Below are positions 9,304-18,088 of a stretch of DNA of 64,000 nucleotides, piece after piece. The DNA comes from Streptomyces sp. NBC_01210. GTDB lineage: Bacteria; Actinomycetota; Actinomycetes; Streptomycetales; Streptomycetaceae. Made by a program: the position numbers and the translations under genes. The stretch spans positions 248,001 to 312,000 of the forward strand of contig NZ_CP108549.1 in assembly GCF_036010325.1 (NCBI RefSeq), written 5' to 3'. Within the stretch, counting starts at the first letter, position 1; each line of letters starts with the position of its first letter. The notes beneath the pieces are model-generated. The model made no database searches. It was not told the DNA's origin and saw only the letters and a list, made by a program, of their open reading frames with translations.

Positions 9304-10259
9304 GTGCGCCCGCCCCTCGGGTCGAGGACGTCCCTCAATGCGTCCCCCAGCAAGGTGAAGGCGAGAACGGCGAGGAAGAGGAATGTGCTGGGTATGACGA
9401 AGTACATCGGATCTGTGTCGTAGTACTTCACGCTCTCGGCGATCATCTGGCCCCAGGAGGCGGTCGGAGGCCTGACCCCCACGCCCAGATAGCTCAGGGC
9501 AGCCTCGGTGCTGATCATCCCTGGGATCATCAAAGTGGTGTAGGCGATGACTGGCCCCGAGACTCCCGGGAGGATGTCGCGACGAAGGATGCGCCAGGGG
9601 CCCGAGCCGCCGACGCGAGCGGCGTCGACATACTCCCGGTGTTTGAGCGAGAGGGTCTGGCCACGGACCACCCGTGCGATGCCGGGCCAGCCGAAGAGTC
9701 CGATGATGGCAGTCATCAGCAGGATCCGGTTGACGTCCTTTGCCACAGACATCATTGCGATCATGAAGATCAGTGAGGGGAAGGACATCGTGAGGTCCAT
9801 CAGCCGGCTGAGCACCGCGTCGGTGAGGCCACCGAAGTAGCCGGCGGCGATGCCTGAGGCGGTGCCCACCACCACCACGACGGCGGTCGCGACGAAGGCG
9901 ATGAGGAGGGAGACCTGGGAGCCGTGTACGACGCGGGCGAACAGATCACGTCCCGTGCCGGGTTCGACTCCGAGCCAGTGTTCAGAGCTGATCCCGCCGA
10001 AGGGCCCAAGCGGCAGACCGCCGAGGTAGGGGTCGATGGCCGTCTTGTCAAAAGTGTCGGGTGACCAGCCGCACACCGCGCTCAGCAACGGAGCGGTGGC
10101 GGCCATGAGGACCAGTAGACCGACGGCGGCCAAGCTGATCTGTACGGAGGGACGGCGCCGCACTTCTCGCCGGGCGAGCTGCCAAGGGCTGCTGCCCGGG
10201 GGAACGCCGACCGGCCCGGCTGCTGAGGAAACGGTCGTCGGAACGACGGATGTCGTCAT
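9300..10259 (-). CDS. Peptide ABC importer permease (DppC/OppC type)
   Basis: The protein has 319 residues with a hydrophilic N-terminus of about 45 residues and then six predicted helices. The EAA loop is KHREYVDAARVGGSGPWRI. The C-terminus (FTLLGDALRDVLDPRGG) is characteristic of the family, and it overlaps the DppB-type gene by 4 nt. It forms the second half of the membrane channel. Confidence 0.92.
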   Translation of the reverse strand: MTTSVVPTTVSSAAGPVGVPPGSSPWQLARREVRRRPSVQISLAAVGLLVLMAATAPLLSAVCGWSPDTFDKTAIDPYLGGLPLGPFGGISSEHWLGVEPGTGRDLFARVVHGSQVSLLIAFVATAVVVVVGTASGIAAGYFGGLTDAVLSRLMDLTMSFPSLIFMIAMMSVAKDVNRILLMTAIIGLFGWPGIARVVRGQTLSLKHREYVDAARVGGSGPWRILRRDILPGVSGPVIAYTTLMIPGMISTEAALSYLGVGVRPPTASWGQMIAESVKYYDTDPMYFVIPSTFLFLAVLAFTLLGDALRDVLDPRGGRT

Positions 10260-10271
10260 GAGCGCCGGCCC

Positions 10272-12008
10272 TCAGCCGGTCTGCTTCGAGCGGTCCTTGA
10301 GACCGATCGTCCCGAAGTCGAGTCCACCCCAGATGGGGTGGCCGACGGCGCCGGCGATGTTGCTGCCCACGAGCAGAGACGATCGGCGTGTGGTCAGAGG
10401 AACGGCCGGGGACTTGGCGAGGATCTCCGCGTCGAGCCCTATCCACGCCTTGGCCGCCTTCTGGGCGTCGGCCATGGCACTGATCTCGTCGATCCGATCG
10501 TTGGTTGCCTTGTCGTCAAACTGCGAGAAGTTGCTGATGTTGCCGGTTTCTTTGATCGCGCTGCCGCCGAACACGGGGGGAAGCATGGTGGACCCGGAGG
10601 GGTAGTCAGGGCAGAAGCCGGCGAAGAGCATCTCCGGCGCTGTCCTGGTGTTGCCGACGGCCCCGTAGTAGCCGTCGTCGGAGACCGGGTCGATGGTGAC
10701 CTTGACCCCGGCCTTGGCGAGACTGTTCTGCAGGGCAACGGCCATGGCCTTGCTGCTCTCAGCAACAGTGATCTTGACGGCGAGGCCGTCCTTCTTTCCT
10801 GCTGCGGCGAGGAGATCCTTGGCCTTCTGAGCGTCGCCCGACGGGGGGATCTTCAGGGGGTCCTGCGGTGTACCACCGGTCAGGGCGGCAGGCAGGTAGG
10901 AAGTGGCGGTCTCGCTGAGAGCCGGTCCGCCGTCGGCAGTTACCAGTGCTTCCTTGTCGACGGCCCATTGCATGGCCTGCCGGACCTTCGGGTCGTTGAA
11001 AGGTGCCCGGGAGGTGTTGAGGGCAAGCATTCTGACGCAGGCGCCCTTCTCGGACACCAGCCGCTTCGCCGCATCGGCGTTGCCAAGTACCTTGGACACG
11101 CTCGCGGGGTCCACGCCTCCTCCGGGGACGGCAGATGCGTCGGCGCCGCTGCTCGCCAGCATCCGGTCGTCGATCTGGGAGCGTTCGCCACCCATCACAA
11201 CGACGATCTTCTCGGGATACGCCTTGCGGACCGAATCGGTCTCGGCGGCCCAGTGCTCATTGCGCACGAGAACGAGCCTCTTCTTGCGCTCGTATGACTG
11301 GACCTTGTACGGACCGGAGGAGAAGGGATGTTCGTCGTACTTCGCTCCGGCCTCCTTATTCTGGGGCACCGGAGCGAACGTCGGAAGTGTGGTCGTGTAG
11401 GCGAAATCCGCCACAGGCCGGTTCAGTTCGAAGATGACCGTGCGAGCGTCCGGGGTTTTGATCGAGTCGAGGTGCTTGCCGTTCAGAGGGCCGGTATAGC
11501 CCTTGGTGCCGGCGAGGTAGCGCACGGCGTAGTCGGCACCACCACTGAGTTCGCTCGAGAAAGATCGCTCGACGCCGTACTTGATGTCCTGGGCAGTGAC
11601 GGGCGTGCCGTCCTCGTACTTCACGCCCTCCCTCAGAGTGAACTTCCAGGTCCTGCCGCCATTGCTCGGTGTGCCGAGATCGGTGGCGAGATCGGGGACG
11701 ATCTCACTGCCGGACTTACCGGGCTCAGCCTTGAAGGTGACGAGTGTGCGGTAGAGCGTGCGGATACCGAAGCCCATATCCGGCATGATCCAATTGCGGG
11801 TCGGATCAAGGTGAACGTAATCGGCGTGGGACAGCACGGTCAGGGTGCCGCCCTTAACGGGCGTACCACCAACGACCCTTCCCTCATTGGCCGTGGCCGG
11901 ATTCTTCCCACCCGTTTCAGTCGACCTTCCCGGCGAGGAACAGCCAGAAGCGCCGACTCCGAGAGCGGCCACCGCGGCTGCGATGGCGAGTTGCATGCGT
12001 TTGTTCAT
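10272..12008 (-). CDS. Peptide-binding lipoprotein of the ABC importer (SBP family 5)
   Basis: From ATG 12008 the protein has 578 residues. The signal MNKRMQLAIAAAVAALGVGA ends in a lipobox-like ASGC, so it is anchored to the outer face of the membrane. Family-5 solute-binding features include TLTVLSHADYVHLDPTR near the N-terminus and the region GGRTWKFTLREGVKYEDGTP. It captures short peptides for the four downstream importer proteins. An operator copy lies about 66 bp upstream, so this is the induced first gene of the operon. Confidence 0.92.
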   Translation of the reverse strand: MNKRMQLAIAAAVAALGVGASGCSSPGRSTETGGKNPATANEGRVVGGTPVKGGTLTVLSHADYVHLDPTRNWIMPDMGFGIRTLYRTLVTFKAEPGKSGSEIVPDLATDLGTPSNGGRTWKFTLREGVKYEDGTPVTAQDIKYGVERSFSSELSGGADYAVRYLAGTKGYTGPLNGKHLDSIKTPDARTVIFELNRPVADFAYTTTLPTFAPVPQNKEAGAKYDEHPFSSGPYKVQSYERKKRLVLVRNEHWAAETDSVRKAYPEKIVVVMGGERSQIDDRMLASSGADASAVPGGGVDPASVSKVLGNADAAKRLVSEKGACVRMLALNTSRAPFNDPKVRQAMQWAVDKEALVTADGGPALSETATSYLPAALTGGTPQDPLKIPPSGDAQKAKDLLAAAGKKDGLAVKITVAESSKAMAVALQNSLAKAGVKVTIDPVSDDGYYGAVGNTRTAPEMLFAGFCPDYPSGSTMLPPVFGGSAIKETGNISNFSQFDDKATNDRIDEISAMADAQKAAKAWIGLDAEILAKSPAVPLTTRRSSLLVGSNIAGAVGHPIWGGLDFGTIGLKDRSKQTG

Positions 12009-12070
12009 GTGAGTACTCCAGCGGGCTAGTAGTGGCGAACCGAGGGTAAGAGTGAGTGCCACATAGCATA

Positions 12071-12085
12071 GTAATGTGACATTGT
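12071..12085. promoter_or_regulatory. Operator GTAATGTGACATTGT before the importer operon
   Basis: AATGTGACATT (12073-12083) is an odd palindrome, AATGT-S-ACATT, and is the most symmetric member of the island's operator family. The flank GTACTGCA parallels the TGCA flanks of other copies. The interval 12009-12273 otherwise holds only promoters. Confidence 0.7.
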
Positions 12086-12273
12086 ACTGCAAGCACTTCA
12101 TTCACCCGTTATGGAAACGTGACTACGCCCTGATGCTTACCACGCACTCCGGAGGCCTGACGCGCGTCGGTCAAGGCATGCGCGTTCATCTCCGTGAGCG
12201 CGGGCTCCGTCGTCAGTGCATGCCTGAGCGGCACGCAGACTCGCCGGCGTGCCGCATCGACCCATCCGGCGAC

Positions 12274-12972
12274 CTATCGCCTACCCAGCACCGCCCTGGG
12301 TCGGGGCTCCTCGCCCTTCGCCCACAGCGAGCGAACGTGTCCCAGGTGGCGGGTCATGCAGTCCTCAGCGGACTGTCGACTGCCGGCCACCATGAGGTCG
12401 AGCAGCTCAATGTGCTCGTGCGCCGAAGAGATGAGCCGCCCCTGCTCATCGAGCCCACTGAGCCCGTACAGCCGGGAGCGCTTGCGGAGATCCTCCACGG
12501 TCTCGACCAGCCGTTGATTCTTGGCCAGACCGAGGAGGGCAAGGTGGAAACGCCGGTCCGCGTCGAGATAGCCGATGAGGTTGTGCTCGCGCGCGTGGGT
12601 CACGATCTCCTCCGCGAGCGGCCGCAGTTTCTCGAGCTCCTCGCGGGTGGCCGTCTCGGTGATGCGTCCAACCGTCGGAACCTCGATCAGTGCCCGCAGT
12701 TCGGTGTACTGATCGAGGTCCCGCTCACTGAACTCGGTGATCCGGAAGCCCTTGTTGCGCACAGGTTCGACCAGACCCTCGCGGGCGAGATCCAGCATCG
12801 CCTCACGCACTGGCGTGGCCGAGATCCCGAAATCAGCTGCGAGCCCTGGTGCCGAATAGACATTGCCGGGCCGCAGCTCACCGGCGACCAGAGCAGCGCG
12901 CAGGGCATATGCCACCTGGTCGCGCAGCCGCTCCTGGGTCGTGATCAGGTGGTGACGCTTCAGCTGTCCCAT
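12274..12972 (-). CDS. GntR (FadR-subfamily, FCD domain) regulator, candidate hydroxyproline/collagen regulon regulator
   Basis: The protein has 232 residues from ATG 12972, which follows TCGGAGG by 7 nt; an ATG at 12978 is too close to that site. The N-terminal winged helix shows LRDQVAYALRAALVAGELRPG and the recognition segment LAADFGISATPVREAMLDLA. The C-terminal all-alpha FCD ligand domain has the metal/ligand pattern RRFHLALLGLAKN and SAHEHIELLDLMV. GntR proteins of this type regulate hydroxyproline catabolism in other bacteria. Its own promoter carries the operator core at 13013-13020, so autoregulation is likely. Control of the other operator copies is inferred. Confidence 0.88.
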   Translation of the reverse strand: MGQLKRHHLITTQERLRDQVAYALRAALVAGELRPGNVYSAPGLAADFGISATPVREAMLDLAREGLVEPVRNKGFRITEFSERDLDQYTELRALIEVPTVGRITETATREELEKLRPLAEEIVTHAREHNLIGYLDADRRFHLALLGLAKNQRLVETVEDLRKRSRLYGLSGLDEQGRLISSAHEHIELLDLMVAGSRQSAEDCMTRHLGHVRSLWAKGEEPRPRAVLGRR

Positions 12973-13002
12973 TGCCATGCCTCCGAAAAAGTTCCCGCTC
13001 CC

Positions 13003-13022
13003 AGTGCATACTATGTCACGTT
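13003..13022. promoter_or_regulatory. Operator core ATGTCACG before the GntR gene
   Basis: TGCATACTATGTCACG lies about 36-45 bp upstream of the GntR start. It keeps the TGCA flank and the TGTCAC core. The rest of 13021-13261 shows no gene. Confidence 0.55.
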
Positions 13023-13261
13023 GCGCGATGAGGCTGACGTCGTGCAAGGAAGTGACGGATGGAGCGCAAGACACGCTCGACCAGGTGCGTTGCCGGACTC
13101 GCACGTGTTCATGTGAGTGCGGACTGCTTTCTCCCAACATCCGTCTGCCTGTGAGTCGCGGCCCAGGAGCGCACACAAACGCCCGCCACCGCACAAAGAC
13201 TGTGGCGGTCACCCAGGCCCTTCGGTTCACGCCGACAGCGTACTGATCGTTTCCTACCCCG

Positions 13262-14008
13262 TCACAGCAGGAATCCTGCGGGGAAGGGGTCCGACGGATC
13301 CAGGAAGTACTGCGCGGTTCCCGTGATCCACGCGCGGCCTGTCACCGTGGGAACCACGGCGGACAGGCCGCCGACGGGGTCTCCTCGACGAGCAGTCCCG
13401 TGAATTGCGCTCCGATGAAGGACTCATTGACGACGTCCTTGCCGATGGGCAGTTCGCCTCTGGCATGCAGCACAGCCATGCGGGCGCTGGTACCGGTCCC
13501 GCAGGGTGAGCGGTCGAACCAACCAGGGTGGATGGCCATCGCGTGGCGGGAACGGGTGGCGTCCGAGCATGGAGCGACGAGGTAACGTGGCGGCCTTCGC
13601 CACGCCGTTCTCGACCTGCACGTCCACGCACACGAGGCCCACCGACGTGTCGAGCCTGACCGTGGTGACCGGCTGGGTGACCAGCGCCCTTCCGCGGTCG
13701 ACGAGAACTGTGGCCACGCCGATCGTCCCGTGCCCGCACATCGGCACCAACCCGGAAACCTCTATGTACAGCACCCCGTGGTCGGCATCCGGGCCGCGTG
13801 GGCGGCTGAAGGATGGCACCACTCATGGCTGACGGCCGCGCGGATCGTACATCAGCAGCGTGCGTGCCTGGTCGAGATGCTCGATGAAGTGCTGCCTGCG
13901 TTAAGCCAAGGTGGCACCGGGGATGACGCCGAATCCATCGGTGATCACCCGCGTGCGCATACCTTCGGTGCGCGAGTCCACCGCACGGTAGATGCGGGAA
14001 GTTCGCAT
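13262..14008 (-). pseudogene. 4-hydroxyproline 2-epimerase (proline racemase family), degraded
   Basis: The start MRTSRIYRAVDSRTEGMRTR and the end QYFLDPSDPFPAGFLL match the proline racemase/hydroxyproline epimerase family. Both catalytic cysteine motifs remain: MCGHGT, and DRSPCGTGTSA in another frame. The chain is broken by an in-frame TAA after GVIPGATLA, by frame changes near 13825 and 13780, and by a shift with loss of roughly 100 residues between ENGVAKAATL and the second cysteine motif. The normal length would be about 330 residues; only about 249 codons remain. It lies 31 nt downstream of the deaminase gene in the same direction. Its intact form would convert trans-4-hydroxy-L-proline to cis-4-hydroxy-D-proline. 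Sequencing indels could explain a frame change but not the deletion. Confidence 0.85.
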
Positions 14009-14039
14009 GGATTCCCCTTCCCTGTGGGCTTCCGATCTC

Positions 14040-14942
14040 CTACCGCAGACCTTCGGCCAGGGCCTTCTCCGTGGCGGCGCGGACAGCGGACCGTTGCTCC
14101 TCCGACTGGGGGAAGCGCGGCGGCCGGGTCGGGCCACCGGGGCGCCCGACGATGTCCATGGAGTACTTGATCGCCTGGACGAACTCGGTCCGCGAGTCCC
14201 AGCGCAACAGGGAGTGGAGCGACTTGTAGAGCGGCAGGGCTTTTTCCAGGTCCCCGCTCATAGCAGCGTCGTAGAGCGTCGCACAGGTGGCGGGAAGCGC
14301 GTTGGGATACCCGGCGATCCAGCCCACCGCGCCCGCCAGCGCGAGTTCGAGCAGGACGTCGTCCGCTCCGACCAGAAGGTCGAGCCCGGGTGCGAGTTCG
14401 GCGATCTCGTGCGCCCGGCGGACGTCGCCGCTGAACTCCTTCACCGCGACGATGCTGCCGTCGTTGTAGAGGCGTGCCAGGAGAGGGGGGGTGAGGTCGA
14501 CCTTGGTGTCGATGGGGTTGTTGTAGGCGACGACGGGCAGCCCTACGCGCGCCACCTCGGCATAGTGGGCGGCGACGGCGTCATCCTCGGCCCGGAAGGC
14601 GTTGGGTGGAAGAAGGAGGACCGAGCCGGCGCCGGCTTGCGCTGCCTGCTCGGCCCAGTGGCGGGACTCGGCGCTGCCGTAGGCGCCCACGCCGGGCATC
14701 ACCCGTTCCCCGTCGCCTGCTGCCTCGACCGCTGTGATGACGACACGGGCGCGTTCGTCGTCGGTGAGGGTCTGATACTCACCGAGCGACCCGTTGGGCA
14801 CTACGCCGTCACAGCCGTTGTCGATCAGCCAGGCGACATGCTCGGCGTAGGCGTCGTAGTCGATGCTCAGCCCGTCGCGCATCGGCAGAGTGGTGGCGAC
14901 CATGATGCCACGCCAGGGACGAGTACGGGGGGAAACACTCAT
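14040..14942 (-). CDS. DapA-family 1-pyrroline-4-hydroxy-2-carboxylate deaminase candidate
   Basis: The 300-residue frame is intact. The second of two ATGs (14942) has GGGAG at 6 nt. The TIM-barrel DapA/NAL fold shows the Schiff-base lysine in SIVAVKEFSGD, the tyrosine in VVAYNNPID, and GSLGEYQTL in place of the usual GTTGE loop. In the hydroxyproline pathway this family member deaminates 1-pyrroline-4-hydroxy-2-carboxylate to 2-oxoglutarate semialdehyde. That function is assigned from its position between the epimerase and D-hydroxyproline dehydrogenase genes. On fold alone it could be another DapA-type lyase. An operator copy sits just before its start. Confidence 0.88.
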   Translation of the reverse strand: MSVSPRTRPWRGIMVATTLPMRDGLSIDYDAYAEHVAWLIDNGCDGVVPNGSLGEYQTLTDDERARVVITAVEAAGDGERVMPGVGAYGSAESRHWAEQAAQAGAGSVLLLPPNAFRAEDDAVAAHYAEVARVGLPVVAYNNPIDTKVDLTPPLLARLYNDGSIVAVKEFSGDVRRAHEIAELAPGLDLLVGADDVLLELALAGAVGWIAGYPNALPATCATLYDAAMSGDLEKALPLYKSLHSLLRWDSRTEFVQAIKYSMDIVGRPGGPTRPPRFPQSEEQRSAVRAATEKALAEGLR

Positions 14943-14958
14943 CATCAACTCCCTTGTG

Positions 14959-14976
14959 AGGTGTGACATTTTATAT
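14959..14976. promoter_or_regulatory. Operator AGGTGTGACATTTTATA before the deaminase gene
   Basis: TGTGACATTTTATA is almost identical, in the same orientation, to the site before the dehydrogenase beta subunit (ATAAAATGTGACAT on the opposite strand). It lies only about 20 bp from the deaminase start, so binding would block initiation directly. Confidence 0.6.
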
Positions 14977-15022
14977 CGCCTCTGCCACGGAATACAACCA
15001 CGCCTGCACGCGCCCCGGCTGT

Positions 15023-16429
15023 TCAGTCGGTCAGAAGCTGAGACAGGTGTCCGAGGCGCACCGGACACGACAGCGGACGCCTCTCTTCCGCCGGCTCTTG
15101 CCCGGCCAGGGCGGCAACAGCGTGCGCACACATCCGCCCCTGACACCAGCCCATGCCTGCTCGTGTCAGAAGCTTTACGCTGCGGGCATCCCTGGCGCCG
15201 AGCACCGTGACGGCCTGACGGACACGACCGGCCGATACCTCTTCGCACCGGCAGACGTCGGTGGCGTCATCCATCCAATGGGTCCACCCGGGACCCGGCC
15301 GATGAACGGCCGCCATTGCGTCGGTGAATGCCCTCAGCCGTTCCCTTCGCCGTACGAGAGCGGGATGGTGGCCACGATGGGGAGCCACTCGCAGCTCATG
15401 GGCCACGGAATGGGCCGCCAGCTCTCCCTCGGCCAGAGCCAGGGTGGCCCCACCTACGCCTCCGTTCTCCCCCGCGGCCCACACCCTTGACTCCGACGTA
15501 CGCCCGTCCTCGTCGAGGTCGAGAGCGAGCGTCGCGTCCGCGGCGCGGCGTGTGGCACAGCCGAGCCCTATGGCCAATTCCAGTTGCGGGACCAGACCAT
15601 GCCCGACAGCGAGCGCATCGCAGGAAAGAGTGCGCTCGGTGCCGGAGACGGGGCGCCAGTCGCGGTCCAGTCGTGCGAGAGTGACGGACTCGACGCGGTC
15701 CTCGCCCTCTGCTCGCACGACGGCATGGCGGCTCAGCAAGCGCACCGAGTGCCGCAGCATGCTCGTGCCGTGCACGACGCCCTCGACGAGCTTGCCAGGG
15801 TTGCGCAGAAGCGAGGACAGCTGCCGGGCGTACCCGGTGTAGGAGGCCGCTTCCACCACGACCGGCACCCGCGCGCCCGCGGAGGCGAGAGAACCTGCGA
15901 CAGCGAGGAGCAGCGGGCACGCTGCCCGCCACGACGATCCGCTTCCCGGGCAGCACCAGACTCGACTTCAGCATCGCCTGTGCGCCCCCCGCGCCGACGA
16001 CGCCGGGCAAGGTCCAGCCCGTGAAAGGCAGTTGACGCTCGTGCGCACCGGTGGCGAGCAATACCGCGTGCGCACGGACGATCGCTTGAGCCTCGTCTGC
16101 TCCGACGACGGCATGCAGCTGCCAGTAGGGACCGCCGCTCCCACGCACGATCGCCCACACATGGCATTCCGGCAGGTACCTGATGGCACCGGTCTGCCGA
16201 TGCATTTCGAGGCGTTGGCTGCGCCCACGAAGTCTGGCCAGCCGCGGTGCAGCGCTTCCGGCCTGGTAGCGCCCAGTCCGGGTGCGGGATGGCGATAGTA
16301 CTGCCCGCCGGGCCGCTCCCTCGCATCGATCAGCACCACACGAAGGCCCAGGTCGGCTGCCGTCACGGCAGCCGCGAGGCCGGCAGGTCCCGCCCCTACG
16401 ACAGCAAGCTCACACGCTGAGGTCCCCAC
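15023..16429 (-). pseudogene. D-hydroxyproline dehydrogenase large FAD/[2Fe-2S] subunit, frameshifted
   Basis: The N-terminus CELAVVGAGPAGLAAAVTAA is a Rossmann FAD-binding motif, and LLATGAHERQLPFTGWTLPG is a conserved second dinucleotide-site segment. The C-terminus has the BFD-like iron-sulfur cysteines CRCEEVSAGRVRQAV and GWCQGRMC. The reading frame shifts near 16265 and shifts back near 15922, about 340 nt apart, so no continuous frame exists. The family partners a small [2Fe-2S] protein and an FAD oxidase-like subunit, both encoded immediately upstream. It starts within the end of the [2Fe-2S] gene (20-nt overlap). Indel errors in the sequence are the main alternative to true decay. Confidence 0.83.
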
Positions 16430-16724
16430 GGCCGGTGCCCTCCTGAGTCGTGATCAGATCTCCGGGCCGGGCGGGTACCAGACAGGCCCGCTGTCCGGGG
16501 AGGCCGTTGATGGTGGCCAGGCAGTCAAAGCAGGCGCCGACACCGCAGAAAGCGCCACGGGGACTGCCGCCATGTCGAGTCGTGCGCCAGGCAAGGATGC
16601 CGGCGGACCAAAGAGCGGCGGCGACGCTCTGCCCGGGCAACGCGGTGAGAGGCCGCCCGTCGAGGAAAATCTCGAACGGGCGCTCGGGCTGCGCCCGAAC
16701 CAGGGAAGTGGGGGTTGTGGCCAC
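16410..16724 (-). CDS. Small [2Fe-2S] subunit of D-hydroxyproline dehydrogenase
   Basis: The 104-residue protein is intact. The ferredoxin-like cluster ligands are FCGVGACFDC and a later cysteine in GQRACLVPA. The N-terminal beta-grasp shows FEIFLDGRPLTALPGQSVAAAL. It is the small electron-transfer subunit found between the two FAD subunits of hydroxyproline and opine-type dehydrogenases. It sits 14 nt downstream of the beta-subunit remnant and overlaps the alpha-subunit remnant. With both partners broken it would have no complex here unless those frameshifts are sequence errors. Confidence 0.87.
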   Translation of the reverse strand: MATTPTSLVRAQPERPFEIFLDGRPLTALPGQSVAAALWSAGILAWRTTRHGGSPRGAFCGVGACFDCLATINGLPGQRACLVPARPGDLITTQEGTGRGDLSV

Positions 16725-16738
16725 TGTGTTCTCCTCTC

Positions 16739-17900
16739 CTACTCGAATCGATCAGGTTGGAACTGCTTCAGTTCCAGGACGGGCGGTTCGCCCCGCAGCA
16801 CGGCGGCGATGAGCATTCCAGTGGCCGGCGCAAGACCGATGCCTGCTCCCTCGTGCCCGCACGCGTGGTGAAGTCCGGGCACACGAGGATCGGGGCCTAC
16901 CGCAGGGAGGTGATCGGGGAGGTACGGCCGGAAGCCGTGATAGGCGCGCAGTACCCGTACGTTCGACAGGACGGGAAAGAGTGCCAACGCTTGCCCGGCG
17001 AGGCGGCGCAGCGCCTCGGTGGACAGCGACCGGTCGAAACCGACGCGCTCGCGGCTAGCGCCGATGAGGACAGGCCCTGCGGGGGTGCCCTCCACCACGG
17101 CGGACGACTGAAGAGTCGCTGAGTCACTGGCGACATCGGAGGTGTAGTCGGCAGCGTAGACCTTGTGTCGAACGACCCTCGGCAGCGGCTCCGTGACCAG
17201 GACGAATCCGCGGCGCGGCATCATGGGCAACGATGCGCCGGCCATGGCGGCCACCTCGCCGCTCCACGTCCCTGCCGCGTTGACCACCGCAGGGGCGAGG
17301 AAGTCGCCTCGGGTCGTACGAACGCCCCGGACATCGCAGGACGGGCCGCGCAGGACGTCCACGACCTCCGCCCCCAGATGTACCGTGGCACCGAGAGCCC
17401 TCGCCGTGCTCAGCAGATGGGCGGCGGCGAGGGCGGGCTGGACCTGGGCGTCCTGCGGATAGTGGAATCCTCCCGCGAGTCCGTGTGTCAGGTGTGGTCA
17501 AGCTCCCGGAGGCGGTCGGCCGCGATCTCGTACGCCTCGACGCCCGCCCGGAGCTGCCCCTGCACGAAAGTGCGCAGGCGCTCCAGGGCCCGCTCGTCGG
17601 GTGCGACGACGAGACCGCCTTTGGGTTCGTACTCAATCTTTTGACGGGAGGAGCTCCGCGAGCTCTCGCCAGAGGCGAATGGACAGCAACGCGAGATCGA
17701 GCTCCGCCCCTGGCTCCTTGTCGGAGACGAGCAGATTGCCTTCGCCCGCGCCGGTGGTGCCGCCCGCCACCGGACCGCTGTCAACCCACGGCGACTTTGA
17801 GGCCTGCGCAGCTCGTGTAATACGCGCAGCTCGCACCGACGATGCCGGCCCCGACGATGACAGCGTCCAGCGTGGATTCCTTGGACCTGGATAATAACAT
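16739..17900 (-). pseudogene. D-hydroxyproline dehydrogenase FAD (DAO-family) subunit, multiply frameshifted
   Basis: A DAO-family flavoprotein can be pieced together from three frames. STLDAVIVGAGIVGASCAYY is the FAD motif, followed by DSGPVAGGTTGAGEGNLLVS, then EYEPKGGLVVAPDERAL, and finally VVNAAGTWSGEVAAMAG with the C-terminal GHEGAGIGLAPATGMLIA. Frame changes fall near 17778, 17645 and 17490. A full-length protein would have about 385 residues. The first ATG (17900) lies inside the operator. It would oxidise cis-4-hydroxy-D-proline to 1-pyrroline-4-hydroxy-2-carboxylate with the two smaller-numbered neighbours. Confidence 0.83.
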
Positions 17901-17912
17901 GTCACATTTTAT
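17893..17912. promoter_or_regulatory. Operator AATAACATGTCACATTTTAT before the dehydrogenase operon
   Basis: ATGTCACATTTTAT matches the site at 14961-14975 over the core and the AT-rich flank. The apparent ATG of the beta-subunit remnant (17898-17900) is part of this site. Either translation is leaderless, or the true start is a later alternative codon after AAGGA. Confidence 0.6.
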
Positions 17913-17979
17913 CTGCAAGCCCAGCACCGTCGAGCGCCGAGCAGTAAAGAGTCGACTAAACGGCTATCCTAAACATCTT

Positions 17980-18006
17980 TCACCATGCCTGAACACTGTA
18001 TCCTCT
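17980..18006 (+). promoter_or_regulatory. Candidate promoter element of the jelly-roll sensor gene
   Basis: ATGCCTGAACACTGTATCC lies about 90 bp before the start at 18089. It resembles GTAATGCTGAACGATATTCC before the ricin-type sensor and GTAATGCTGAATCTTGTTC before the NPCBM-type sensor. An ECF-type GAAC -35 is inferred; spacing to a -10 cannot be settled by eye. Confidence 0.4.
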
Positions 18007-18088
18007 CTTCAATCCTGGCGCCCGGCCCACCGGTCACGTTTATCCCGGGTTTGCGGGCGTCGCTCACCTCAAGGCATGAAGGCGGATC

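Noticed and set aside
13262..17900. Programmed frameshifting as the explanation for the broken hydroxyproline genes
   Set aside because: There are too many shifts at unrelated positions, plus an in-frame stop and a deletion; decay or sequence error is more likely.
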